Of a stretch of 64,000 nucleotides of DNA, positions 25,857-34,046 are shown in pieces (the first letter of the stretch is position 1; every line of letters starts with the position of its first letter). Made by a program: the position numbers and the translations under genes. Below the pieces are notes generated by a model. It had not been told where the DNA came from, searched no databases, and worked only from the letters and a program-made list of their open reading frames with translations. This stretch comes from CAZLLE01 sp964560425 (GTDB lineage: Bacteria; Campylobacterota; Campylobacteria; Campylobacterales; QNZT01): assembly GCA_964560425.1 (NCBI GenBank), contig CAZLLE010000017.1:9246-73245 (forward strand). Direction: 5' to 3'.

Positions 25857-26150
25857 ATGACAAAAAGTGCAAGAAAACAGACATCTATCAAAGTTGATCC
25901 AGTAGCATGGGAGAGTGCAAAAGAGATTTTTGCAGGGTATGGTATAAGTGTAAGCGATGCTATAAATATATTTTTACATAAAGTCCAAAAAGTTGGTGGA
26001 CTTCCTTTTGAGATGAGAGATGAAGAGTATAAAGAGCCTACAAAAGAGGAGATATTAGAAGGACTAAAAGAGGCAGTAGAGGAGGTAAATCTTTACAATC
26101 AGGGTAAAATAGAACTTTTAGATGCTAGGGAACTTTTAGATGAGTTATAG
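25857..26150 (+). CDS. RelB/DinJ-family antitoxin
   Basis: This 97-aa protein has an N-terminal ribbon-helix-helix of the RelB/DinJ type (TSIKVDPVAWESAKEIFAGY then GISVSDAINIFLHKV and LPFEM) and an acidic C-terminal tail that would bind the toxin. It overlaps the following gene by 11 bases, the standard antitoxin-toxin order. The antitoxin probably represses its own promoter; SD AAAGGA lies just upstream of its ATG. Confidence 0.88.
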   Translation: MTKSARKQTSIKVDPVAWESAKEIFAGYGISVSDAINIFLHKVQKVGGLPFEMRDEEYKEPTKEEILEGLKEAVEEVNLYNQGKIELLDARELLDEL

Positions 26151-26472
26151 TATTAAAACTACAAAAAGATTTAAAAAAGAGTTAAAACAACTTGCAAAAA
26201 AGTATAAAAAAATAAAAGTTGATTATAAAAATCTACTTGATAACTTAGAAAACAATCCAACTCTTGGCACATCTTTAGGTAACGAGTGCTATAAGATTAG
26301 AATACAAAATTCCTCTATACCCACAGGGAAAAGTGGTGGTTTTAGAATTATTACATTGGTAAAAATCAAAAAAGATAAGATTGTATTGCTCACAATTTAT
26401 AGTAAAACTGAAAAAGAGAGTATCGGAAGGGATGAATTAGGTACGATACTTGAAGGTTTAGATCATGAGTAA
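26140..26472 (+). CDS. RelE/ParE-superfamily toxin
   Basis: This 110-aa basic protein has the RelE/ParE fold pattern: an N-terminal basic helix pair (KTTKRFKKELKQLAKKYKKI), LGNECYKIRIQNSS, then the strand-rich SGGFRIITLV and VLLTIYSKTEKE. Paired with RelB/DinJ upstream, it is most likely a ribosome-dependent mRNA interferase; a gyrase-acting ParE activity cannot be excluded from sequence. It is the last gene before the right direct repeat of the island. Confidence 0.82.
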   Translation: MSYSIKTTKRFKKELKQLAKKYKKIKVDYKNLLDNLENNPTLGTSLGNECYKIRIQNSSIPTGKSGGFRIITLVKIKKDKIVLLTIYSKTEKESIGRDELGTILEGLDHE

Positions 26473-26524
26473 TCAAATCTACACCTCCTGCTATTGAATA
26501 TCCACTTTTAATAACATCCAAATT

Positions 26525-26544
26525 GAATCCCCTTCGGGTCACCA
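26525..26544 (+). repeat. tRNA-Glu 3'-end duplicate (candidate att site)
   Basis: GAATCCCCTTCGGGTCACCA matches the final 20 bases of tRNA-Glu (23921-23940) except for one T in place of A. The bases following also resemble those after the tRNA (CTTTTTA). No other tRNA parts are present, as expected for a recombination product and not a tRNA gene. Confidence 0.7.
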
Positions 26545-26655
26545 TCTTTTTAATATAGACAAATAAACAAAAGATTCAAAGCCAAAATAATCTATTTAAA
26601 CAAATATGTGATAAACTTTTTAAGTTATTAATAGATTTTAAAATTAGGGGAAAAA

Positions 26656-27489
26656 ATGAAGCTTAAACAGAAATTGGGGAATAATTTTAAGCAGAGTATT
26701 AAAGTCCAAGATAGGCTTTTTAAAACCAAAAGTGATTATCAAAAGATAGAGATATATGAGAGTGATGAGTTAGGTAATATTTTAGTAATTGATGATGAAA
26801 TTGCCATGACTCAAAAAGATGCACCATCTTATTATGAGATGATTGCACAAGTGCCAGTTTGTACACATAGAGAGCCACAAAAGGTATTGATACTTGGTGG
26901 TGGTTTGGGTGGAAGTGCTAGGGAAATTTTGCGACATGAAGATATCTCTATTGATGTTGTTGAGTTAGATGAAGAGATCGTAAATGTTTCAAAAAAATAT
27001 TTTGGTACTCTATCTAGCTCTTTAGAAAATGATAATGTCAAACTTACTATCTCAAATGGTATGGACTTTATATCTGATAGTGAAGATAAGAGTTATGATA
27101 TTATCATCGTTGATGTTTTTTCTCATAATTCACAATACAAGGAACTTTTTGAGCCTACTTTTTATGCTCAAGCAAATAGAGTTCTCAAAGATAATGGTCT
27201 ATTAGTTACTCAAGGTGGTAGCTATAGAGAAGATATACAAAATCATAAAGAGTTACTAACTAATGCAGGTTCAAACTTTTGGATTGCAATGCCATATAAT
27301 TACGAGTTTATGGGTAGAATCAATAACTTTATTTTAGCATCCAAAAAATACCATCCAACAGCAGATATTATTCTACAAAGAGCTGATCTTATAGATGATC
27401 TTCACTATTATAATAGCGATATTCAAAGATCTTCATTTATTATGCCTACATATATCAACAAAGCACTTCTAGGGATTGCAAAAAGATAG
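26656..27489 (+). CDS. speE: SpeE-family aminopropyltransferase homologue (divergent)
   Basis: This 277-aa protein has the spermidine-synthase two-domain plan: an N-terminal beta region, DDEIAMTQKDAPSYYEMIAQ and a Rossmann domain. Key motifs are altered. The usual GGGDGG is GGGLGG (residues 81-86), and the catalytic-loop motif resembling DSSDPxGPA reads DVFSHNSQYKELFEP. Helicobacter SpeE, which shares the C-terminal RYYN/HYYN..DI.R..F pattern, is also diverged. It may still transfer aminopropyl groups, but substrate and activity are uncertain. It is followed without a gap by coaE. Confidence 0.75.
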   Translation: MKLKQKLGNNFKQSIKVQDRLFKTKSDYQKIEIYESDELGNILVIDDEIAMTQKDAPSYYEMIAQVPVCTHREPQKVLILGGGLGGSAREILRHEDISIDVVELDEEIVNVSKKYFGTLSSSLENDNVKLTISNGMDFISDSEDKSYDIIIVDVFSHNSQYKELFEPTFYAQANRVLKDNGLLVTQGGSYREDIQNHKELLTNAGSNFWIAMPYNYEFMGRINNFILASKKYHPTADIILQRADLIDDLHYYNSDIQRSSFIMPTYINKALLGIAKR

Positions 27490-28092
27490 ATGTTTAAAAA
27501 TGCTATCGTACTCACAGGAGGAATTGCCACAGGTAAAAGTAGTGTCTGTAATTTTTTGAGACTTTATGGTTTTGAAATTATAGATGCTGATAGTGTTGCT
27601 CATGAGAGTTTAGATGAAAATATTCAAGCCATAGGAGAGATTTTTGGCTTGGAATATATCAAAAATTCAAAAGTAGATCGTAAAAAATTGGGTAAGCTGA
27701 TATTTTCAGATGAGAGTTCAAGAGAAAAATTGGAAAATTTTATACATCCAATTATCAAAGCCAAAATAAAAAAGCGAAGTGAAGCTTTTGAAAATAAAAA
27801 TATCCCCTATATCATAGATATACCACTATTTTTTGAGAAAAAAAATTATGATATCAAAGAGATAATATTAGTTTACGCACCAAAAGAGCAACAGATCAAA
27901 AGACTCATGAGTCGAGAAGGCTACAACAAAGAGGAATCAAATGAGAGAATAAACGCTCAAATGCCAATAGATGATAAAAAATCATTAGCATCTTTTGTAA
28001 TAGACAACTCCAAAGATCTTAAACATATGCAAAAAGAGGTAGAGAGATTTCTATCTTATATCAAAATAAAATATCCTACTTTAAAGATTTAA
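27490..28092 (+). CDS. coaE: dephospho-CoA kinase
   Basis: CoaE phosphorylates dephospho-CoA in the last step of CoA synthesis. The 200-aa protein has the P-loop GGIATGKSS (10-18), the DADSVAHE motif and the lid segment RLMSREGYNKEE. It sits directly between the speE homologue and yaaA with no intergenic bases, so all three are probably one operon. Confidence 0.93.
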   Translation: MFKNAIVLTGGIATGKSSVCNFLRLYGFEIIDADSVAHESLDENIQAIGEIFGLEYIKNSKVDRKKLGKLIFSDESSREKLENFIHPIIKAKIKKRSEAFENKNIPYIIDIPLFFEKKNYDIKEIILVYAPKEQQIKRLMSREGYNKEESNERINAQMPIDDKKSLASFVIDNSKDLKHMQKEVERFLSYIKIKYPTLKI

Positions 28093-28836
28093 ATGAAAAT
28101 ACTATTTTCACCAAGTGAAGCTAAAACATCTGGAGGGAGAGATCAAAGTTTTGATCAAAATAGCTTTATATTTCCAGAACTTTACAACAAACGAAAAGAG
28201 ATAGTTGATAAATACAACTCTATGATAAAAAGTGAAAATGATGAAAAACTATCAAAACTATTTGGCATAAAAAATCCACAAAAATTTAAACAATATAAAA
28301 AAAATATCTACTCTCAACCAACAATGAAAACTATAGAGCGTTATAGCGGTATTGCATTTGAATATTTAGATTATCAAACATTGACAAATTCACAAAAAAG
28401 TTATATTGACCAAAATACAATGATCTTCTCAAATCTATTTGGTCCCATCTTGGCAGGAGATCAATTACTACCCGAATACAAACTAAAACAGGGTGAAAAA
28501 CTAAATGACTTTGTAATAGAAAAATTCTACAAAGAGCATTTTAGTACAGCCATTGATAATTGGCTATCAGATGAACCTTTTCTCGATCTAAGAGCTGGTT
28601 TTTACAATAAATTTTACAAAACCACAACCAAAGAGTACACAACACTAAAATTTTTAAAAAACAAAAAAGTAGTAAGCCACTGGGCAAAAGCATATAGAGG
28701 ATTAGTTTTGAGAGCTTTAGCTCAAAATAGTATTCAAAATATGGATGAGTTTATGAATATGGAGATTTCAGGATTAGAGATTAGTGAAATTATCAAAATT
28801 AAAAATATGAGGCAAATTAACTTTAATATTTTGTAA
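28093..28836 (+). CDS. yaaA: YaaA-family peroxide-stress protein
   Basis: This 247-aa protein matches the YaaA/DUF328 family from its start (MKILFSPSEAKTSGG) through FSNLFGPILAGDQLLPEY and FLDLRAGFYNKFY. The E. coli member limits iron-driven damage under peroxide and binds DNA. It is cotranscribed with coaE (no gap). The family is confident; a stress role here is by homology only. Confidence 0.85.
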   Translation: MKILFSPSEAKTSGGRDQSFDQNSFIFPELYNKRKEIVDKYNSMIKSENDEKLSKLFGIKNPQKFKQYKKNIYSQPTMKTIERYSGIAFEYLDYQTLTNSQKSYIDQNTMIFSNLFGPILAGDQLLPEYKLKQGEKLNDFVIEKFYKEHFSTAIDNWLSDEPFLDLRAGFYNKFYKTTTKEYTTLKFLKNKKVVSHWAKAYRGLVLRALAQNSIQNMDEFMNMEISGLEISEIIKIKNMRQINFNIL

Positions 28837-28933
28837 TTAATCAGTTCTTAATAAAAGAAAATAGTAAAAAAAAACTTACTCAACACAATCTAAATAATTG
28901 TACAATTTTTTAACAAAACAAAAAAGGATAGAA

Positions 28934-30163
28934 ATGTTTAAAAATCTCTTAAAATCTCTTCTACTATTGCTTCTGCTTAGCTCCTCGATAAATGCTCTAG
29001 AGGTTCAAACGGAATATAGAGGATATAACTCTGCTATTGTATTGCATTTTGATACAGGAAATTACGAAAAACAAGCAGGGAAAATCAAAAAAAACTGGGT
29101 TGGAATATATAAAGTAGGAACATCCAATGCATGGGAAAATGTTATTCAATGGGCTTGGGTTAAGGATATGGAAAAGCCTAAATATTCAAATCGTAAAATA
29201 CGAGTATTAAAACTAGATAAACTTAATGCAGGAGATTATGAGATTAGATTTTTTGTGGATAATAGTTACGATACTTTTGCCTCTTCAGAGTTTTTAATAA
29301 GTGATCAAGATAGTCTTCTTTCATTGTATCAAAAAAGTCAAAACAATATAGAGGTAGTGATTAGAGATATAAACCTTCTTGCAGAAGATACTTGGATTGC
29401 TATTTTCAAAAAAGATGATGTAAGTGAGAGGGAAAATATTATAGATTGGAAATGGTGTAGATTTGGCGGTCCTGGTTCTGAGCATTTTCATTTTAAGACT
29501 TTTAATTATAAAAGTGGAGATTATGAAATAAGACTATTTCTAAATGGTTCTTATGATCTAGAAGATAGTTTAAAGTTTACTGTTAACAATGGAGCAGAGA
29601 TACCAAAACTCTCTATATCATCTAGATTTGCTAATGTTATCTATTTTAATGCTACACATGAAGCTGATGGAGAGAGTTGGATAGGTTTTTTTGAAAAAGG
29701 AGCTACAAGCAATAGAGCAAATCTTAAAAATTGGGCTTGGGTAACTACAGATGCTACACCTATAGAAATTGAAGATATGGAAGATGGTAAATATGATGTA
29801 AGGCTATTTTATAAAAATTCTTATGAAGTAAAAGCAGAGCTAGAGATTGAACTTGGGAGAAATCCATTTATTGATACTCCTTTTAGTGTTAATGAAAATT
29901 ATACTTTATTGAAAATACGATTTATGTATGGAGTACCATCAAATGCAACTGATTGGTTAGCTATTTTTAAAAAAGATGCAAAAAGAATAAAAGAGAATAT
30001 TCTCTCTTGGGTATATGTAGGCGATAAAAGAGATGCCCTGAATGTAAGATATGTATTTATAAAAGTAGGTGATTTGCCTAATGGAGAGTATGATTTAGTA
30101 TTTTTTGAAAATGATTCATATAAGCAGTATGGAATAACGGGTAAAATTATACTTGATAGATAA
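28934..30163 (+). CDS. secreted protein with four SKICH-like tandem repeats
   Basis: The start is ATG 28934 (MFKNLLKSLL), with an AAAGGA SD. A signal peptide covers residues 1-21. The 409-aa protein is four repeats of 85-100 residues (about 24-122, 130-217, 224-307 and 318-409). Each has W-[VIL]-[GA]-[IF]-[YF] (W55, W154, W249, W341), a W-x-[WY] some 15 residues on, then G-x-Y-[ED]-[ILV] and a closing [NGD]-S-Y. The pattern resembles the Ig-like SKICH domain of eukaryotic adaptors and inositol phosphatases. No catalytic domain is attached, so binding or adhesion is likely (inference). Confidence 0.7.
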   Translation: MFKNLLKSLLLLLLLSSSINALEVQTEYRGYNSAIVLHFDTGNYEKQAGKIKKNWVGIYKVGTSNAWENVIQWAWVKDMEKPKYSNRKIRVLKLDKLNAGDYEIRFFVDNSYDTFASSEFLISDQDSLLSLYQKSQNNIEVVIRDINLLAEDTWIAIFKKDDVSERENIIDWKWCRFGGPGSEHFHFKTFNYKSGDYEIRLFLNGSYDLEDSLKFTVNNGAEIPKLSISSRFANVIYFNATHEADGESWIGFFEKGATSNRANLKNWAWVTTDATPIEIEDMEDGKYDVRLFYKNSYEVKAELEIELGRNPFIDTPFSVNENYTLLKIRFMYGVPSNATDWLAIFKKDAKRIKENILSWVYVGDKRDALNVRYVFIKVGDLPNGEYDLVFFENDSYKQYGITGKIILDR

Positions 30164-30292
30164 TTTTTATGCTAATTTTCATTAACTACTAATACAAAAA
30201 CAACTTTTAAGTAAAATAATATCAAACTATTAAAATTTTTTAATATTTAAATGTTACAATTTAAACTGAATTTTAACATAAGAAGGTTGGAA

Positions 30293-30985
30293 ATGTCATT
30301 ATCAAAAAAGGTAGTTGCTGAATTTATTGGTACATTTTGGTTGGTTTTAGGTGGAGCGGGGAGTGCTGTGCTTGCAGCGGCATACCCTGAACTTGGTATT
30401 GGTTTTATGGGAGTTGCTTTTGCTTTTGGTTTAACTGTTATGACTATGGCTTTTGCCATAGGTCATATTTCAGGATGTCATCTAAATCCTGCTGTATCTA
30501 CAGGGCTTTTTGTAGCGGGTAAATTTCCAAAAAATGAACTATTACCATATATTGCATCTCAGGTTTTGGGTGGTATTGCTGGAGCTACAGTTTTGTATCT
30601 TATTGCAACGGGCAAAGCTGGATTTGAAGTAGGTGGATTTGCTTCAAATGGATATGGTGAACACTCTCCCGATGGATATAGTTTATTAGCAGCATTAATT
30701 ACAGAAATTGTTATGACATTTATGTTTTTGATTATTATTTTAGGGTCAACGGATAAAAGAGCACCAAGCGGATTTGCACCAATTGCTATTGGTCTCGGAC
30801 TTACCCTAATTCACCTAATCAGTATTCCTGTAACAAATACATCTGTAAATCCTGCAAGAAGTACTGCTGTAGCTATATTTGCTGGAGACTGGGCAATTAC
30901 ACAACTATGGTTATTTTGGATTGCTCCAATTATCGGTGCAGTTTTGGCTGCATTAGTTTACAAATGGCTTGAAAAAGAAAAATAG
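30293..30985 (+). CDS. aqpZ: aquaporin Z-type channel
   Basis: The start is ATG 30293 (MSLSKKVVAEF), with an AGAAGG SD. The 230-aa MIP-family channel has six membrane segments, two half-helices and both NPA boxes (HLNPAVS and SVNPARS). The Arg after the second NPA and the His in the fifth helix (LIHLIS) fit a water-selective AqpZ and not a glycerol facilitator. A strong terminator follows 1 base after the stop. Confidence 0.92.
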   Translation: MSLSKKVVAEFIGTFWLVLGGAGSAVLAAAYPELGIGFMGVAFAFGLTVMTMAFAIGHISGCHLNPAVSTGLFVAGKFPKNELLPYIASQVLGGIAGATVLYLIATGKAGFEVGGFASNGYGEHSPDGYSLLAALITEIVMTFMFLIIILGSTDKRAPSGFAPIAIGLGLTLIHLISIPVTNTSVNPARSTAVAIFAGDWAITQLWLFWIAPIIGAVLAALVYKWLEKEK

Positions 30986-30986
30986 T

Positions 30987-31012
30987 AAAAGGGGATAAAT
31001 CATCCCCTTTTT
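30987..31012. terminator. strong intrinsic terminator after aqpZ
   Basis: AAAAGGGGAT, loop AAATC, ATCCCCTTTTT with the T-run included. It lies between convergent aqpZ and the PAS gene and can work in both directions because the A and T runs flank the GC core. Confidence 0.85.
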
Positions 31013-31017
31013 ATAGA

Positions 31018-31539
31018 CTAAAACTTATATATTTCATCCATAAGATTTGCAAAAGTGATCTCTTCACCTCTCTCTTTTAGATAATTGTTCAAAAACTTCT
31101 CACTAGCTTCCATGCCATCTTTTTTCTCTACTTCTAAAACTTTTGCATAAATATCGGCTATAGTTTCTATAGTGTGTTTTGGTGCAGATTTTCTATGTGC
31201 TGTATATCCTGTTACTTCACCATTTGCATTTTTTACTGGCTCAAATGTTGTAAAAATCCAGTAATATCTTCCATCTTTGGAGAGGTTTTTTACCAATGCC
31301 AAAATATCATGACCTGCTTTTAGTTGTTCCCACATAAGCTTGAATACAACTTTTGGCATATCGGGATGACGAATGATATTGTGAGATTTACCGATTAGTT
31401 CATCTCTTGAATAGCCTGAAATCTCAACAAAATAGTCATTTACATCGGTAATAAGACCTTTTGTATCTGTACTGCTAATAATATACTTTTTTGGTTCTAA
31501 CTTAATCTCTTCATCAATTGGAGTAGGTTTTTTAGACAT
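31018..31539 (-). CDS. PAS-domain (Aer-like) redox/energy sensor protein
   Basis: I chose ATG 31539 (MSKKPTPIDE), which has a GAGGA SD; the ATG at 31566 lacks one. The 173-aa soluble protein is one PAS domain with the Aer-type features YIISSTDTKGLITDVNDYF, SGYSRDELIGKSHNIIRHPD and KDGRYYWIFTTFEPV, plus a helical tail. It has no methyl-accepting or HAMP region, so it would signal through a partner, as CetB does in Campylobacter (family knowledge). FAD binding is likely but not shown. Confidence 0.82.
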   Translation of the reverse strand: MSKKPTPIDEEIKLEPKKYIISSTDTKGLITDVNDYFVEISGYSRDELIGKSHNIIRHPDMPKVVFKLMWEQLKAGHDILALVKNLSKDGRYYWIFTTFEPVKNANGEVTGYTAHRKSAPKHTIETIADIYAKVLEVEKKDGMEASEKFLNNYLKERGEEITFANLMDEIYKF

Positions 31540-31681
31540 CTTATATTCCTCATATTTTTGGCTCATGATACTAATAATATGTTGAATTTCAAACTATAGT
31601 AAAAATGAGTATTATTAATCCTTTTTATATACTTAAAAAAAGTTAAAATATTTTTTAGTTAAGGGTGCTATAATATATCTT

Positions 31682-32464
31682 ATGAAAAAGATTCTAATAA
31701 CAAATGATGATGGTTTTGATAGTGATGGTTTAAAAGCCCTTGTATCAGCAGTAAAAGATTTAGCAGAGGTAATTGTTGTAGCTCCTACATTGGAGAAGTC
31801 AGCTTCTGGACATAGTTTGACTTTAATTAGACCTTTGCGTTTTGTGGAGTTAGAACATAATTTTTATAAGCTTGATGATGGAACGCCTACAGATTGTATA
31901 TATTTGGCACTCAATGCTCTTTTTAAAGAGGATGAAAAACCTGATTTAATTATTAGTGGTATCAATAAAGGCTCAAATTTGGGTGAAGATATTACATATA
32001 GTGGTACAGTTGCGGGGGCGATGGAGGGTGTAATTCAAGGAGTTCCTTCTATTGCTATTTCGCAAGTTTATCGAGGTGGAAAACATACTCTTGGATTTGA
32101 TGGTTACAATTTGGCAAAAGAGGTGACTAGAGAGTTAGTCAAAAAGATATTTAATGGTTCATTTCCTTTAGGGGAGAGAAAATTATTAAATATTAATGTT
32201 CCACCTGTTTCAAAAAGTGAATCTAAAGGGTACAAAGTGACTAAAAGTGGATATCGGATATATGGAAATGATGCTCACATGCACAAAAATCCGAGAGGTG
32301 AAGAGCATTATTGGATTGGTTTGCATCCATTAGATTGGAAAAACAGTACAGATGAATATATGAGTGATTTAGAGGCGATTAATGCAAACTACATCTCTAT
32401 CACTCCTATTCATTTAGATATGACCTCTTATGAAGATATACGAAGAGTTCAAGAGTGGATTTAA
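31682..32464 (+). CDS. surE: 5'/3'-nucleotidase SurE
   Basis: SurE removes phosphate from nucleoside monophosphates. The 260-aa protein begins ILITNDDGFDSDGLKAL and has the metal-site Asp pair (NDD), KSASGHSLTL and SGINKGSNLGEDITYSGTVA. A TATAAT box at 31669-31674 ends only 7 bases before the ATG, and no SD sits at normal distance. The transcript may therefore be nearly leaderless, or another promoter is used. The end overlaps tcdA by 10 bases. Confidence 0.93.
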   Translation: MKKILITNDDGFDSDGLKALVSAVKDLAEVIVVAPTLEKSASGHSLTLIRPLRFVELEHNFYKLDDGTPTDCIYLALNALFKEDEKPDLIISGINKGSNLGEDITYSGTVAGAMEGVIQGVPSIAISQVYRGGKHTLGFDGYNLAKEVTRELVKKIFNGSFPLGERKLLNINVPPVSKSESKGYKVTKSGYRIYGNDAHMHKNPRGEEHYWIGLHPLDWKNSTDEYMSDLEAINANYISITPIHLDMTSYEDIRRVQEWI

Positions 32465-33093
32465 AATTTGACAGATCTAAGATCTTATTTGGAGAGGATT
32501 TCCAAAAAATACAATCTACTAGAGTTCTTCTTATTGGTGTTGGGGGTGTTGGTGGATATTGCCTTGATTGTCTTTGTCGAAGTGGATTAAGTGATATTAC
32601 TATTGTTGATTTTGATACATTTGAAGCTAGTAATCAAAATAGACAGATAGGGAGTGAAGCTTTGGGAGCTATAAAAGTGGAACATCTGAAAACATTATAT
32701 CCATCTATAAAAACAATTAATACAAAAGTTACGCCCTCGTGGTGTGAAGAGTTTGATTTTGAATCATTTGATCTAATCATTGATGCTATTGATGATATGA
32801 GTGCAAAAGTATCAATAGCAAATAATGCAGGAGATAAACTAATTAGCTCTATGGGCGGAGCAAAACTAATTGATCCTACACAGATAGAGATTGGTTCTAT
32901 TTGGAAAACTCATGGGGAAGGACTTGCCAAAAAGTTTCGTTATGAGCTTAGAAAAAGTGGTTTTAAGGGTGATTTTGAAGTAGTTTTTTCACCTGAAAAA
33001 TCAAAGTGTGAAGGAATGGGAAGTTTTGTGGGTGTTACTGGCTCTTTTGGTTTGACTCTTTGCTCTTTAGCTATTAGGAAAATTCTCTCATGA
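32455..33093 (+). CDS. tcdA: TcdA-like ThiF-fold enzyme (ct6A dehydratase)
   Basis: This 212-aa member of the ThiF/MoeB/E1 superfamily starts at GTG 32455 (MDLKFDRSKILFGE) inside surE. It has the ATP-binding GVGGVGGYCLDCLCRSG, the DFD-x-FEASNQNRQ loop and AIDDMSAK. The layout and short length match TcdA (CsdL), which cyclises t6A at tRNA position 37. TrmO, acting on the same modified base, is encoded at 5712-6206. ThiF-like alternatives are less likely because the C-terminal FSPEK motif is TcdA-like. Confidence 0.82.
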   Translation: MDLKFDRSKILFGEDFQKIQSTRVLLIGVGGVGGYCLDCLCRSGLSDITIVDFDTFEASNQNRQIGSEALGAIKVEHLKTLYPSIKTINTKVTPSWCEEFDFESFDLIIDAIDDMSAKVSIANNAGDKLISSMGGAKLIDPTQIEIGSIWKTHGEGLAKKFRYELRKSGFKGDFEVVFSPEKSKCEGMGSFVGVTGSFGLTLCSLAIRKILS

Positions 33094-34046
33094 AAAAGAT
33101 CTTTTCTATCATAGTTTCATCTTTTGTCGTTCTTTTTGGTTTTTCAGTGCCATCATTTCGTATGATGCCTATATCATATAAAGATGGTAATTTTATGGGA
33201 ATTAAAATTCTTGATAGTATGGTAGTTGAGAATAGTATGATAGATTCAATTAGACTTTTTGGACTTTCAGGATTGGCTTATGATAATGAAGATGATATAT
33301 TGTACTCTATTAGTGATAGAGGAAGCCTTTTTAAATTCAAATTGATACTCAAAGATAATAAAATTATTTCACTAAAGCCACTAAGTGCTAAAAAGTTGAT
33401 GGCAAAACATAACCGTACTTTTCTAAAACCATATCGAGATTCAGAGGGACTTGCTATTGTTGGAAAAGGGGAAAATAAACACCTATTAATCTCTTATGAA
33501 TGGAAACATAGAGTTAGCCAATTTACTCTCAATGGAATAGAGATAAGCTCTATTTTATTACCCAAACCTTTAAAAGTATATAGGTATTATAAAAATAACA
33601 ATAGTTCGTTAGAGTCTGTAACTTATCATCCAAAATATGGTTTTATTACCTCACCAGAAGAACCTCTTAGAGTACAGAAAAATGGTTATCATGGGATATA
33701 TAATAGAGATGGTGAAATATGTAAAATTAGAAAACTCAATAAAAAAAACAGTATTACCTCTATTGAAGTTATGAAAGATAACAATCTATTAGTTTTATTA
33801 AGATCTTTTAATATGATGAAATTTGAGTTTGATATAACACTTAAAAAAGTTTATCTTGATAATATCTCTGATGGAGTCTGCAAGAGTAAAGATTTGGCAG
33901 TCATGAAGAGTAAAGATGGTTGGAATTTGGATAATTTTGAAGGATTAACCAAATATAAGGATAATCAATATCTCATGATAAGTGATGATAATGGTAATTT
34001 TTTGCAATCTACAATTTTAACACTATTTGAAATAAAGGAGTCATGA
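33090..34046 (+). CDS. secreted phytase-like-domain (esterase-like) protein
   Basis: This 318-aa protein has a signal peptide (about 1-18) and the phytase-like propeller pattern: LSGLAYDNEDDILYSISDRGSL, RDSEGLAIVG, SLESVTYHPKYGFITSPEEP and LDNFEGLTKYKDNQYLMISDDN. The acidic Glu residues in the DSEG, LESVT and NFEGL blades are the conserved ones. Substrates of this family are unclear, and true phytase activity should not be assumed. ATGA overlaps at both ends place it in one operon with tcdA and the following barrel. Confidence 0.75.
   Translation: MKKIFSIIVSSFVVLFGFSVPSFRMMPISYKDGNFMGIKILDSMVVENSMIDSIRLFGLSGLAYDNEDDILYSISDRGSLFKFKLILKDNKIISLKPLSAKKLMAKHNRTFLKPYRDSEGLAIVGKGENKHLLISYEWKHRVSQFTLNGIEISSILLPKPLKVYRYYKNNNSSLESVTYHPKYGFITSPEEPLRVQKNGYHGIYNRDGEICKIRKLNKKNSITSIEVMKDNNLLVLLRSFNMMKFEFDITLKKVYLDNISDGVCKSKDLAVMKSKDGWNLDNFEGLTKYKDNQYLMISDDNGNFLQSTILTLFEIKES

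Larger units (their letters stand above)
23866..26544. mobile_element. decayed tRNA-Glu-associated island
   Basis: The region between tRNA-Glu and a 19/20 repeat of the tRNA 3' end (23921-23940 versus 26525-26544) holds only accessory genes. They are a transposase remnant within inverted repeats, an orphan lipoprotein, a decayed hsdM, a Fic protein and a RelB/RelE pair. Housekeeping genes resume on both sides. No integrase remains, so it is probably immobile. Integration is inferred from the direct repeat and the gene content. Confidence 0.6.

Noticed and set aside
28896..28907. Palindrome AATTGTACAATT upstream of the SKICH-like gene
   Set aside because: A 12-bp dyad made almost only of A and T is expected by chance in such AT-rich intergenic DNA, and no regulator gene is adjacent.
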